64,000 nt of DNA, taken from the NCBI GenBank assembly GCA_963695645.1, contig CAVOHC010000008.1, positions 62,001 to 126,000 of the forward strand, read 5' to 3'. The translations under genes and the position numbers were made by a program. Below the pieces are notes generated by a model. It saw nothing but the letters and a program-made list of their open reading frames with translations, had not been told where the DNA came from and ran no database searches. Shown one piece after another: positions 17,294 through 25,940 of the stretch. Every line of letters starts with the position of its first letter. The first letter of the stretch is position 1. Source of the stretch: DATBGO01 sp963695645. Its GTDB lineage: Bacteria; Actinomycetota; Actinomycetes; Streptosporangiales; Streptosporangiaceae.

Positions 17294-17932
17294 TCAGCCA
17301 GAGGCGGAATTCGGCCAGTACAACTCGCGCAGGTACAGAACGTTATTGCTGCCTAACGGCTCGGTTTCTTCTACCAACGCTATCCCGGGACCGGACCCTG
17401 TGGCTACACAGAAGAACAAGCCCTTATGGAGATCAGCAATTGGATCTGGATCGGGGTCTGAAGTAGTAGAATTCTGGCAGGTTGTCTTACCTGGATTCTG
17501 TGCCGATACTGCTGTGCTATAAGCCGCTGCGTCGTCTCCGATCAGCTCAGCCGTACCGTCCGAACTCTTATCATATTGCATATCGCCATCATTATCGAGC
17601 ATCACAGAACCTGTATCGAAAGTGATACCAGTCGGAAAATTATCGGGACTCAGCCTTGCAACGAGATTCCACGCCTTGCACCCCTGGCTAACCGGACAAC
17701 CAGGCAATGTAACCGGTCCCGGCGCGTTCGGGACCGGAGATGCGGTAACAGTTACCGTTGGCGCTGCCTTCGGCGTGATGGTCACGGTTGGAGTCGAATC
17801 TGGCGACACCGCGATATCTAGCGCCCCTGTCCCTTTGGCGATTAAGGCCGCAACAACTATGGCTACAGCTCCGACAACGGCTCCGACCAGCCCCTTCCAC
17901 CCGCCGCTACCCGATGATCCTTCGTCGCTCAT
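17294..17932 (-). CDS. Membrane-anchored secreted protein of unknown function
   Basis: A 212-residue protein with short acidic/Gly-rich N-terminus, one transmembrane segment at about 13-35 (LVGAVVGAVAIVVAALIA), then a Thr/Pro/Val-rich linker (TPTVTITPKAAPTVTVTASP) at about 47-75 and an external domain. That domain contains GCPVSQGCKAWNL and two later Cys (TTCQNS, FFCVATG), so one or two disulfides are likely. The gene is clearly less GC-rich than its neighbours, with many NNA/NNT codons, which may mean later acquisition. ATG 17932 follows GGGGAG. I do not recognise the external domain; topology resembles actinobacterial serine/threonine-kinase-associated or surface-exposed hypothetical proteins. 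Confidence 0.7.
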   Translation of the reverse strand: MSDEGSSGSGGWKGLVGAVVGAVAIVVAALIAKGTGALDIAVSPDSTPTVTITPKAAPTVTVTASPVPNAPGPVTLPGCPVSQGCKAWNLVARLSPDNFPTGITFDTGSVMLDNDGDMQYDKSSDGTAELIGDDAAAYSTAVSAQNPGKTTCQNSTTSDPDPDPIADLHKGLFFCVATGSGPGIALVEETEPLGSNNVLYLRELYWPNSASG

Positions 17933-18789
17933 GATCTCCCCTACCTAGCTACGGAGTCGATCGTTGCATAAAGGCAGTCACACTACCCCATGGTTTGATA
18001 ACGGTAGGAGAGCAACTGTGGATTGGCAGCAAGCCCAGCTCGTAGGCCGGCAGGTTCGTTCCAGGATCGCTACCTGCCTTGGATGGGCGCTTAGCGCGGC
18101 AGGTGCAGGCTGGCGGGCGTGCCTGATGGGTCGGTCAGTGACTGTGCTTTGCGGATACTCATAGGCAAGCCGAGATAACCGCCGACCTGCAATGAGCTGG
18201 CAGCGGCCGACCTGGATGCGCGGCCGTAGCCAGCGCGGACTCGCCGTGGATGAGCACCGCACCGGCGACCAGGCGGCCGGTCAAGTCGATGCCCACGCGC
18301 GATCGGCGGCCTCGAACAGCCAGTCCGGGCAGGTTCGCTCGCGGGCCTGCGCGGCGTGTACGCCGGCCGGGGATCTTGATTCCGTTATGGCGACCGGGCC
18401 GGATCAGTAAGTAGTCACCCAGGAACGGGCTGGCAATGAGGTCATACATAAGCGCGCGACCTTTCGTTAAAGGAAAAAACGGAAATCCCCGCATTGCGCC
18501 GGCGGCCGCCTGCCCGGCCCGGTGCTGGACCTGTCGGCCTACATCGAGCCGCGCCGTGACCGGGAGGCGCCAGGCCGGCTACGTCTCCCGTGGCGTTCAC
18601 CGACGCCCCCCGTCCTGCCACCGGCCGCTTCATCGACCGGGCCAAGCTGCACTACGTTGATTTCGAGGCCCGCTGGTTCAACGTGAAGGGCCCTGTCCGG
18701 CCGGTGTCTCTCCGCGGCGGGCGGCGGGCAAACGCGATGCCCGGGGAGCGCTGCCCTCGAACGCCGCGCCCGCCCCGGCGCCCGCCGCC
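17933..18789. other. Long gap without a confident gene
   Basis: Only weak frames exist. On the + strand a GTG at 18016 behind GTAGGAGAGC opens 49 codons to 18164. On the minus strand an ATG at 18449 opens 96 codons (MYDLIASPFLGDYLLIRPGR...) to 18159. Neither resembles a family I know. The region 18450-18485 is AT-rich and could be a promoter. It lies between two damaged areas and is probably mostly decayed DNA. Confidence 0.35.
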
Positions 18790-19405
18790 GAGCAGGAAGA
18801 GCGTGATGCTGGGCTTGATCAACGGCCTGCTGCCATTCGCCGGCCAGGCAGGCCAGGGTGGCGAACCGGTCGCCGCCGCCCGCTTGCAGGGCGAGGCGCA
18901 CGTCCTTGAGCGCGAGCGACAGCGCGAACTGGGCAGAGAACTCGCCGTGGGCGATCCGCTGCAGCTTAGCTGCCTGCCAGGCGGACACCACCGGGCTGCC
19001 GCCCAGCGCGTCCGCCACCGTCTCGGCGTCAAGGCCCAGCCGGCGGGCCAGAGCCACCGACGCGGCAACCGCTTCGGTCGCGAACGCCAGCCAGGTGTTG
19101 TTCACCAGCTTCAGCCGCGTCCCGGCACCGGCCTCCCCGACCCAGATCGTGCGCTGGCCGAGCGCGTCGAACAGCGGAGCCACCCGCGCACGCGCCTCGC
19201 CGGGCCCCGACGCGAAGATCGTCAGCTCGCCGCGCTCGGCCGGATCTTTGCTGCCCGACACCGGCGCGTCGAGGAGCATCACGTCCGGGCGCTCACTACC
19301 GGCCAGGGCCGCGACCCCATCGATCCCCGCCACGCCGATGGTGCTCATATGGGCCCAGATCGCGCCAGGGGCCAGCGCAGCCAGCATGCCCTGGTCCCGG
19401 TCACC
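18790..19405 (-). pseudogene. Truncated 3-hydroxyisobutyrate-dehydrogenase-like oxidoreductase
   Basis: The frame carries GMLAALAPGAIWAHMSTIG, LLDAPVSGSKDPAERGEL and GEAGAGTRLKLVNNTWLA, that is, the substrate-side and catalytic-Lys motifs of beta-hydroxyacid dehydrogenases. The N-terminal Rossmann GxGxMG part is missing: upstream of about 19405 the frame is unrelated. Near 18800 the family-like sequence EWQQAVDQ is followed by an unrelated Arg-rich run after a frame change. It is a dead paralogue of the intact gene at 19719, with which it shares motif order, and points in the opposite direction. Confidence 0.8.
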
Positions 19406-19718
19406 TGATGCAGGCCGCAACCTTCTTCCTTTCCTTCGTTGTTGACACGATCGTGGCGGTAAGGACCCGGCGCCAGTGCGGTTCGCGGCTGTTACGGTCA
19501 AGGCAAAGACGCTGCATAACCGCGCGCTCGCAGGCGGCGCCGGCGCGGCGCGGCGGGCGTAGTCATCGGCTGCGGCGCCGCACCAATGCGCCGCACGACG
19601 GGTGCGTGGTCGTGGCCTAGCTGGCCGCGGTGGGCTGGCGGTCCGTCCGGGGATAGCGTGGCTGACGGCGAGCGAGACCCGTTACCCGCATGCCGTGACA
19701 GTACGGAGGGAGACTCAG

Positions 19719-20615
19719 ATGGCTACGGAGACCCCTGTCGGGAATGTGCGGGTCGCGGTGCTGGGGACCGGCATCATGGGCTCGGCGATGGCCCGCAACC
19801 TGGTTTCCGCCGGACTGCGCACCACGGCGTGGGATCGTTCACCGGCCGCGACCGCGCCGCTGTCCGATGCCGGGGCGCTAGTGGCAGCGTCCCCGGCGGA
19901 GGCTGTCCATGACGCGCACGTCGTGATCACGATGCTGCCGACCGCCGACGTGGTCACCTCGGTGATCTTCGATGGCGGCGTGGCCGAGGCGCTGCCCGGG
20001 GGCGCGGTCTGGGCGCAGATGGGCACGATCGGCCTGGCGGAAACGACCGACATCAGCAGCCGGCTCGGCCGGTTGCGGCCCGACGTGATGTTCGTGGACG
20101 CGCCCGTATCGGGCAGCAAAGGCCCCGCCGAGGCCGGCCAGCTGCTCATCCTGGCTTCCGGCCCACCCGCAGCGGCAGCGGCCGTGCGCCCCGTGTTCTC
20201 AGCGATCGGCCGCAGGACCGTATGGCTGGGCGAGGCCGGCCAGGGCAGCCGGATGAAGCTGGCCATCAACGCGTACATGTCCATCTTGATCGAGGGCGTG
20301 GCTGAGGCCCTGGAACTGGCTGGCCAGCTGGGCATCGATGACTCGAAGCTGGCCGAGGCCATCGAAGGCGGACCGCTGGACGCACCGATCGCGGACGCCA
20401 AGCTGCACAAAATGGAGCGAGGCGATTTCGCGCCCGAGTTCCCGCTGGAATGGGCACTCAAGGACGTGGACCTGGCAATCAGCGCCGCCGGTGACGACGA
20501 GTTGCCGCTGCTGGCCGCGCTGTCCCGCCAGTGGCACGCTGCCGTTGACGCCGGACACGGCCGGGAAGACGTCAGCGCCGCCCGCCTGGCCCTCGGCCGC
20601 CACCAGCAGCCCTAG
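19719..20615 (+). CDS. NAD(P)-dependent beta-hydroxyacid dehydrogenase (3-HIBDH / imine reductase family)
   Basis: A 298-residue oxidoreductase of the 6-phosphogluconate-dehydrogenase superfamily. The Rossmann motif VLGTGIMGSAMARNL covers residues 14-28. The substrate motif DAPVSGSKGPAEAG is at 127-140, and the catalytic Lys is K180 in GEAGQGSRMKLAINAY. The C-terminal helical domain has KMERGDFAPEFPLEWALKD, as in family members. ATG 19719 is preceded by GGAGGGAG (19705-19712). Family members oxidise 3-hydroxyisobutyrate, reduce tartronate semialdehyde or glyoxylate, or reduce imines; the substrate here is open. A broken paralogue lies head-to-head 300 bases upstream. Confidence 0.9.
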   Translation: MATETPVGNVRVAVLGTGIMGSAMARNLVSAGLRTTAWDRSPAATAPLSDAGALVAASPAEAVHDAHVVITMLPTADVVTSVIFDGGVAEALPGGAVWAQMGTIGLAETTDISSRLGRLRPDVMFVDAPVSGSKGPAEAGQLLILASGPPAAAAAVRPVFSAIGRRTVWLGEAGQGSRMKLAINAYMSILIEGVAEALELAGQLGIDDSKLAEAIEGGPLDAPIADAKLHKMERGDFAPEFPLEWALKDVDLAISAAGDDELPLLAALSRQWHAAVDAGHGREDVSAARLALGRHQQP

Positions 20616-20680
20616 TCTCCTAGCCGACAGCGGGCGCAACTCCGCGATTGCGGCCCCCGGGCCATGGACGCTGGCGGCCA

Positions 20681-20728
20681 CCGGCGGACGATCGGCCAGG
20701 GTGTCCTATTCGGCGCCGATGACCTTGA
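20681..20728. repeat. 48-bp repeat, copy A
   Basis: This stretch, containing GGTGTCCTATTCGGCG, matches 42197-42244 in the same orientation with only two differences in 48 bases (A/G at position 12 and C/T near the end). It sits just before the larC relic. On the minus strand both copies read KVI(G/S)AE-stop-DTLADRPP. The nature of the element is unknown; see findings. Confidence 0.8.
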
Positions 20729-21235
20729 CACCCGAAGACGTGCACGTCCACGAGGTGGGTGCGTTCGACTCACTGGCCGACATGGTGGGAGCGGCGGCCG
20801 CACTGGAGGATCTGGGACTGCTGCGGCCCGGCGCGCTGGTTTGCTGCTCGGCCCTGGCCGCCGGAAGCGGATTCGTCACCAGCCGGCACGGCCGCTTGCC
20901 GGTGCCGGCTCCCGCCGTCCTCCGCATCGCCGCCGCGGCCGGCCTCGACCTGGCCAGCGGCAACCGACCGGTGAGCGCACCACCCCGACCGGTGCGGCCC
21001 TGCTCGCGGCCGCGGCCACGCCAGGCGGCTTCCCGGGCATGACGGTACGCGCGGTAGGCACCGGCGGCGGCAGCCGGGACACCCCGGACCGGCCCAACAT
21101 CACCCGGGTGGTCATCGGGGCGTGCGGCGCGGAGCGGGACCTGCGCGAGGGCGACGTGACCGTCGTCGAGAGCACAGTCGATGACCTCGACCCCCGGCTG
21201 TGGCCTTCGGTCGTTCGGGCGGTCCGGGCGGCCGT
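20722..21235 (+). pseudogene. larC: Relic of larC (nickel-pincer cofactor synthesis)
   Basis: The + strand reads DVHVHEVGAFDSLADMVGAA, then SGFVTSRHGRLPVPAPAVL, then after a one-base frame change RTTPTGAALLAAAA, GTGGGSRDTPDRPNITRVV and ESTVDDLDPRLWP. This order (HxHEVGAxDSxxDxVG, HGRLPVPAPA, TPTGAALL, DxPDRPNxxR, NVDDxxP) is that of LarC, which inserts nickel into the lactate-racemase pincer cofactor. N-terminal metal-site and C-terminal parts are missing, and the frame is broken near 20965. No larB or larE is in the window. Confidence 0.8.
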
Positions 21236-21358
21236 TGTCACCGAGCAGCATCTCTTTCACAGTCGGGAGTTGGCCCAGCCGCAGTACAGATATCCGTAAT
21301 CGCTGTCCTGGGCCCGAGAGACGCTTGTCCTTGCCAGGGCCGCCAGCACCGTGAGCGC

Positions 21359-22201
21359 CTAGAGCGCGAGCATCGCCGCCGCGACCTCATCGGCGGCCGC
21401 ATCCGGGATCGCCGTCGCGGCGCGTTCGAGCACGAGGAGCCGCGCACCGGGGATCTCGCGCGTGAGCGCTTCGCCGTTGCCGACAGGAAAGAACGGGTCG
21501 CGGCGACCGTGCACCACCAGCGCCGGGATCGCCAGCTCGGACAGGCGCTCGCGCCAGCGCGGGGTGCAGTCGAGCTTGGCGAACACCATGCCCAGCTGGT
21601 TGGCCATCTGCACCGCGGGCTCCGTGCCCGGCGTGCGGTCCCACTTGCGCCCGGCGGTAGCGCGCGCGGCGGCGGGGTCGTCGCCGAGGATCTCCGCGCC
21701 TCGGGCGGCAAACTCCGCCACCGCGGCGCGGTCGGACCAGTCGGGCATCGAGCGCGAGAACAGCCGGTCCATCGTCGCCGTGTCATGGTCAGGCAGGTCA
21801 TCGTCGACCGGGCCCGGAGCCACAGGCCGCGTTCCGACGAGGGTGACCGCCGAGAACGCGTCCGGGTGGTCGAGCGCGGCGATCTGGGCGACCATCCCGC
21901 CGACGCCGATGCCCGCCAGGTGCGCCGGCCGGTCGTCGAGGTCCCGGGCGAGCGCCGCGGCGTCGGCTGCAAGATCGCGCAGCGTGTACGCCGGAGCCTG
22001 GGGATCGACGGTGGTCGACGCGCCGGAATCGCGCAGGTCGTACCGCACGACGTGGCGCCCACCGCGCGCGAGCGCCTCGCAGAGCGTGTCGGGCCAAGAG
22101 AGCATGGTCGTGCCGCCCGTGAGCAGAACGAGCGGCGCCGCCGCGTCGCCGAAGTGCTCGACCCCGAGCATGACGCCGTCCGCCTCGGCCGTCGTCATCA
22201 T
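21359..22201 (-). CDS. Alpha/beta-hydrolase-fold protein lacking catalytic residues
   Basis: A 280-residue protein with the alpha/beta hydrolase fold: LVLLTGGTTML strand and loop near 25-35, RYDLRDSGAST near 53-63, LAGIGVGGMVAQIAA at 95-109, and VVHGRRDPFFPV near 215. The nucleophile elbow, which should be G-x-S-x-G, is G97-I-G-V-G101, so the serine is replaced by Gly. At the end, where family members show GxGH, the sequence is ERAATAIPD, so the His is missing too; only the acid in HGRRDPF is kept. Start ATG 22201 (or 22198) follows GGGGGAGG. It is intact and codon-biased, so it may be a non-catalytic ligand-binding protein. Confidence 0.8.
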   Translation of the reverse strand: MMTTAEADGVMLGVEHFGDAAAPLVLLTGGTTMLSWPDTLCEALARGGRHVVRYDLRDSGASTTVDPQAPAYTLRDLAADAAALARDLDDRPAHLAGIGVGGMVAQIAALDHPDAFSAVTLVGTRPVAPGPVDDDLPDHDTATMDRLFSRSMPDWSDRAAVAEFAARGAEILGDDPAAARATAGRKWDRTPGTEPAVQMANQLGMVFAKLDCTPRWRERLSELAIPALVVHGRRDPFFPVGNGEALTREIPGARLLVLERAATAIPDAAADEVAAAMLAL

Positions 22202-22544
22202 GCCTCCCCCGTCGCGGCGACGCCGCCGGACGTCCGGAACGAGTGGACCATCGGACACATCGTGACCTCCAGGGCAGCGTCGTAGACAAGTGGCGCGGGG
22301 ACGGCCGCATAGGCTACGCGTCCCCGCCGGTCGTATGCATCACGTCGAACGTATGCGACTGGGGTTGGCTCTCAGAGATGGACAACTGCCGGGGCCGAAA
22401 CTCATCGGAACGCTGTCCGCGGTTCTTAGGGGCTCCGGCGCGGCAACGCGCCGGAGCTACCCGACAGGGAGCCAGACCTGCTCGGTCAAGCATGCCGATG
22501 AGCGGTAGCTTGCTCGTGGGCGGCGCTCCTGAAATGCTTCGCTA

Positions 22545-23042
22545 ATGCCTTCCCTCCCAGCGACGTTCGCTGAGGATGTCATCGATCTGCCGGCCCGTGC
22601 CCAGTTCGAGGTGTTCCTCGACGAGCACCGCGGTGAACTCAATCGCTGCCTGGACGGGCTGACCGAGGAGCAGGCGCGCCAGTCGCTGGTGCCTTCTCGG
22701 ACCACATTGCTGGGCCTGGTGAAGCACGCGACCTTCGTTGAGAAGGTCTGGTTTGACGAAGCTGTCACATGCCGGTCACGTGCTGAGATCGGTATCCCCG
22801 CGACCTCGGATGAGTCGTTCATTCTTCATGACGACGACACCATCGCCAGCGTCCAGCAAGCACACCGCGAGGCATGCGAGTCATCACGGCGTGCGACGTC
22901 ATCCCTGGGACTGGACGACAGGGTCTACGGCTACTGGCGCGGCCCGCTCCCGCTGCGCTGGGTGTACCTCCACGTACTACGCGAACTCGCCCAGCACTGC
23001 GGGCATACAGACATCCTGAGGGAGCAGATCCTCAACGGGTAG
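22545..23042 (+). CDS. DinB-superfamily protein, DUF664 type
   Basis: A 165-residue four-helix-bundle protein. The N-terminal helix FEVFLDEHRGELNRCLDGLTEEQ leads to SLVPSRTTLLGLVKHATFVEK with a first metal-type His, then HREACESS, and the last helix LRELAQHCGHTDILREQI with the closing His pair. This H..H..H pattern and the PSRTTLLGLVKH segment are hallmarks of DUF664, which is common and often multi-copy in actinobacteria; relatives include mycothiol-dependent enzymes. Function remains undetermined. Start ATG 22545 has only a weak purine stretch; no operon partner is seen. Confidence 0.85.
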   Translation: MPSLPATFAEDVIDLPARAQFEVFLDEHRGELNRCLDGLTEEQARQSLVPSRTTLLGLVKHATFVEKVWFDEAVTCRSRAEIGIPATSDESFILHDDDTIASVQQAHREACESSRRATSSLGLDDRVYGYWRGPLPLRWVYLHVLRELAQHCGHTDILREQILNG

Positions 23043-23724
23043 CGCGCCGGATGTCCGCTATGCCGCTATTCGTCGCGCGGAGCCGCTGCGCTCGGCGCTC
23101 CCCAGAAGCGGTAACGGGACAATGGCGGCGCCGCTGCGAGCGCGGCGGGTGCTGCATGGCCTGGCGGGAACAGGACGTGATCGGCAGGAAGCGACCCGAG
23201 AGGGTGCCAGGCCCCGGGACCGGCCGCGTGATCACGGCCTGCGCCAGGACACGTTCTCCTCCGGTCCCGGGCGGATGGCAGGGAGGATCTTCCGAGCGAA
23301 TCTATGCGGTGAATGCCTAGTTCTGGAACATGAGCAAGCACAAGCCTGGCGCTGCGGTTGCGCGCTCGCAGGCAGCGCCACCATGCGGATCAGAGGTAGT
23401 GTATGCCGACTTCAGCACGGAAATCGGATCCCGGTTTGTCCGCCGAGCCAGCCCAGGACTGTTCCTGCCACTCTGGTCGCTGTTCCCCAAGGGCCTTCTC
23501 GCCAACCTGACAGCCTGGCAAGCATTGGGCCCGCGTGCCTTGACAGAGGTCAGTCAACCAGCCTGCCCGCATGGCTTCCAGGGCGACCCCTGATCGAATG
23601 TTGCGGCCTCAGCACTCACTCACATGCCCGGACCGGATTCACTCATCTGCCGCTCCTGGTGCACAGATGGCTGGCCAGCGAGCTTGCGGACTTGATGGAC
23701 TTCGCCGACCTGGATCGGGCGGCC
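23043..23724. other. Gap without a recognised gene
   Basis: In 680 bases no frame gives a recognisable protein. An ATG at 23330 (+) opens 87 codons (MSKHKPGAAVARS...) with poor codon bias. The segment 23390-23550 is less GC-rich than its surroundings. It may be decayed coding DNA. Confidence 0.4.
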
Positions 23725-24369
23725 TCAGGACCTGCGAGCGAGCAGGTATCCCTGCGGGGAACCCTCCTGGCCTTCGGCGGGGCGCCCGCCCCAGAACACG
23801 GCCGCAAATCCAGCATCGGCCGCCCGGTGTTCCATCTCGCCGGGCGACAGCCAGTAGACATCGAATTCGACACCAAGGCCGGTGCTGCGCCCCCCGCGGC
23901 GGACCTGGCTGTCACCGGCCTTGAACGCTGTCACCAGGTAGCCTCCCGGCCTGACCACGCGGGCCAGCTCGCCGAAGGCCGCTGGCCTACCGGACGGCGC
24001 GAGGTACATGAGGGAGTACCAGCAGACCACGCCGGCCAGCGAGGCATCCGCGAAGGGCAGCGCACGCAGGTCGGCAACGCCGAAATCGAAGCCGGGCTGG
24101 TCACGGCGGGCTACCCGGATCATCTCGGGTGACAGGTCGATCCCCTGGGGGGACAGGCCCCTCGCGGCCAGGTAGGGCGCGAGCCGGCCCGTCCCGCAGC
24201 CGATATCCCCCACCGTGGTGCCCAGGCCTGCGGCCAGCGTCAGGTCGCAGAACAGGCCCAGCACCGCCCGCTCGGCGGGCATGCGGTCCAAAGCGCCAGC
24301 CAGGCGGTCAGCGTAAAACTCGGCCAGGACATCGTGCGCAGCTCTCAGCTCGTCCGTCTTGGCATCCAC
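23725..24369 (-). CDS. Class I SAM-dependent methyltransferase
   Basis: A 214-residue small-molecule-type methyltransferase. Motif I is VGDIGCGTGRLAPYLA near residues 53-68, followed by the acidic loop GIDLSPEMIRVAR near 76-88, the motif around FGVADLRALPFADASL near 95-110, and RVVRPGGYLVTAF near 137-149. The C-terminal end LSPGEMEHRAADAGFAAVFW is typical of UbiE/Methyltransf_11-type proteins. Start at 24369 ATG lies inside the 3' end of the upstream 92-residue frame (25-base overlap), so the two could be coupled. The substrate cannot be told from sequence. Confidence 0.88.
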   Translation of the reverse strand: MDAKTDELRAAHDVLAEFYADRLAGALDRMPAERAVLGLFCDLTLAAGLGTTVGDIGCGTGRLAPYLAARGLSPQGIDLSPEMIRVARRDQPGFDFGVADLRALPFADASLAGVVCWYSLMYLAPSGRPAAFGELARVVRPGGYLVTAFKAGDSQVRRGGRSTGLGVEFDVYWLSPGEMEHRAADAGFAAVFWGGRPAEGQEGSPQGYLLARRS

Positions 24370-24623
24370 GAAGGGACCCTAACTGGCCGTGCCGACAGAG
24401 GCAGATCCACATCAGCTATGCCGCCATGATGGCCGCCCTGCCAGCCTGTGTGCGATCGCATGGCTGGCCCGGCCAGGGTGTGACGTCCAGGCTCGGCTGG
24501 TATCTCGATCGTGTGGTTCATTTCGACCGACCCGACCCGCTCACCGTCGACCACGACATCGTACGTGCCACGACGGACCTCCGCTCCGATTGCCTTATGC
24601 GTCAGCTTCAGCATCGCCGACAT
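24345..24623 (-). CDS. Small protein of unknown function, possibly truncated
   Basis: A 92-residue frame that starts at ATG 24623 behind AGAGGAGATC. The first 50 residues, LKLTHKAIGAEVRRGTYDVV and then VDGERVGSVEMNHTIEIPAEPGRH, look like a beta-sandwich (PEGA-like) small protein common in actinobacteria. After HTLAGPAMRSHTGWQGGHHGG the composition changes, so a deletion or frameshift may have replaced the normal end. It overlaps the methyltransferase start by 25 bases. Function unknown. Confidence 0.55.
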   Translation of the reverse strand: MSAMLKLTHKAIGAEVRRGTYDVVVDGERVGSVEMNHTIEIPAEPGRHTLAGPAMRSHTGWQGGHHGGIADVDLPLSARPVRVPSWMPRRTS

Positions 24624-24867
24624 TTGTTGATCTCCTCTTGTTCTGGACGGCGCTTCTCTGGCTGCTCGGCGACGAACGCAACGTGCCGTCGGCCCGGGAC
24701 AGCAGGTCGACGTGGTGCCGGTCGTCGCAACCGCTCGCAGCACATCCTTGGGGTCGGGAACGCCCGTGTTACGCCGGCCGCGAGAAGGGATCCGAGGTGG
24801 TGTCGCCCGTGGCGATGATGGGCGCGGCTGTCGAGATGCCCGCCGACGCCAGCCCGCAGGACAGGGC

Positions 24868-25713
24868 TCAGCTGAGCTCAGCTTCGGTCTCGGCCAGCAG
24901 CTGCGCCAGCCAGCCCTGGCTCGCCCGCGCGACCCGCGGCGGTATTCCGAGCTCGTCCAGCAGGTCGCCGGCCGCCATCATCTCATCGATCCGCCGCCGC
25001 GCGTGCCGGATGCTGCCCTGCTCGAGCCGGTCGACCGTAGCGGCGGTCGCATCCTGCAGGACCGCGCCGATGTCGGCCCGGAGCCATTCCTCGCAGCCGG
25101 CCGCCTGACCGGCCCGGAGCGCTTCGGTCACTGCGGCCGCTAGGCCCTTGTAAAAGACGCTGCGAACCAGCTTGCGGGTGGCGGCCGTGCCTGGCGGGCC
25201 CGGCAGCACAGTGACGGCAGCCCCGAGCGATCCGATGAGGCGCGCGTATTCATCTGCAGCCGGACCGCTGACCAGCATCGGCGTGCGCAGTCCGAGCCCC
25301 GGTACCGGAGCCATCAGCGCGACGTCGCAGAACGCGACGCCCGCAGCCGCCGCGACCTGCGCCAGGCTCGCCTTGAGCCCGGCCGGGCCGGTATTGGCGT
25401 CAGCGTAGATCGCTCCCGCCCCTACGCCGGGCAGCGCCAGCTGCAATGTCGCCAGCGCCTCGCGTGCGCTGGTCAGGGCCAGCACGACTTGCGCTTCGCT
25501 GGCCGCCTCCGCGTCGCTGTCCCGCCCGTGCACCGCGGCCGGGGCTGGCACCTTCGGATCGAAGCCGTAAACCGTGGCGCCTGCGGTGGCCAGATCAGTG
25601 GCGACTTCCGAGCCCGCCTCGCCCAGCCCGAGGACCGCGACGACGGGCGGGACCGGCGCGCCCACGCCGAGTTCGCGGTCGGGATTGCCCTGCGGCGGGT
25701 CGGCCAGCGTCAT
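24868..25713 (-). CDS. NAD(P)-dependent oxidoreductase with DUF1932-type C-terminus
   Basis: A 281-residue protein of the 6-phosphogluconate-dehydrogenase-like superfamily. The Rossmann motif VAVLGLGEAGSEVATDL is at about residues 25-41, with an acidic residue in GFDPKVPAP as a cofactor-ribose contact. The conserved PVPGLGLRTPMLVSGP segment is near 135-150 and TRKLVRSVFYKGL near 180, where the Lys is probably catalytic. The C-terminal helical part resembles DUF1932 seen in phosphogluconate-dehydrogenase-like proteins. ATG 25713 is preceded by AAGGAGATC. A third member of this superfamily in the window besides 18790 and 19719, but clearly of another branch. Confidence 0.82.
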   Translation of the reverse strand: MTLADPPQGNPDRELGVGAPVPPVVAVLGLGEAGSEVATDLATAGATVYGFDPKVPAPAAVHGRDSDAEAASEAQVVLALTSAREALATLQLALPGVGAGAIYADANTGPAGLKASLAQVAAAAGVAFCDVALMAPVPGLGLRTPMLVSGPAADEYARLIGSLGAAVTVLPGPPGTAATRKLVRSVFYKGLAAAVTEALRAGQAAGCEEWLRADIGAVLQDATAATVDRLEQGSIRHARRRIDEMMAAGDLLDELGIPPRVARASQGWLAQLLAETEAELS

Positions 25714-25833
25714 GGGCCTGATCTCCTTGGGATGGCGGTCTCGGCTGCGGCTTCGCTCTCGTCCGGCCGGGCCGACAGCGAGGCAGACCTATGGTGCAAC
25801 GCAATGCGGCATAAGTCGACAGGCGCCCGGATA

Positions 25834-25895
25834 GCCAGCCGGGCCGAATGGCCAGCCGGGCCGAATGGCCAGCCAGGCCGAATGGCCAGCCGGGC
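25834..25895. repeat. 17-bp tandem repeat, ~3.6 copies
   Basis: The unit GCCAGCCGGGCCGAATG occurs at 25834-25850 and 25851-25867, a one-base variant at 25868-25884, and a partial copy at 25885-25895. It lies between two minus-strand genes, about 120 bases upstream of the oxidoreductase start. Confidence 0.95.
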
Positions 25896-25940
25896 GCCAG
25901 CGGCGTCAAGTGCCAGCCAGGACGACGCCATAGCGGCGCA

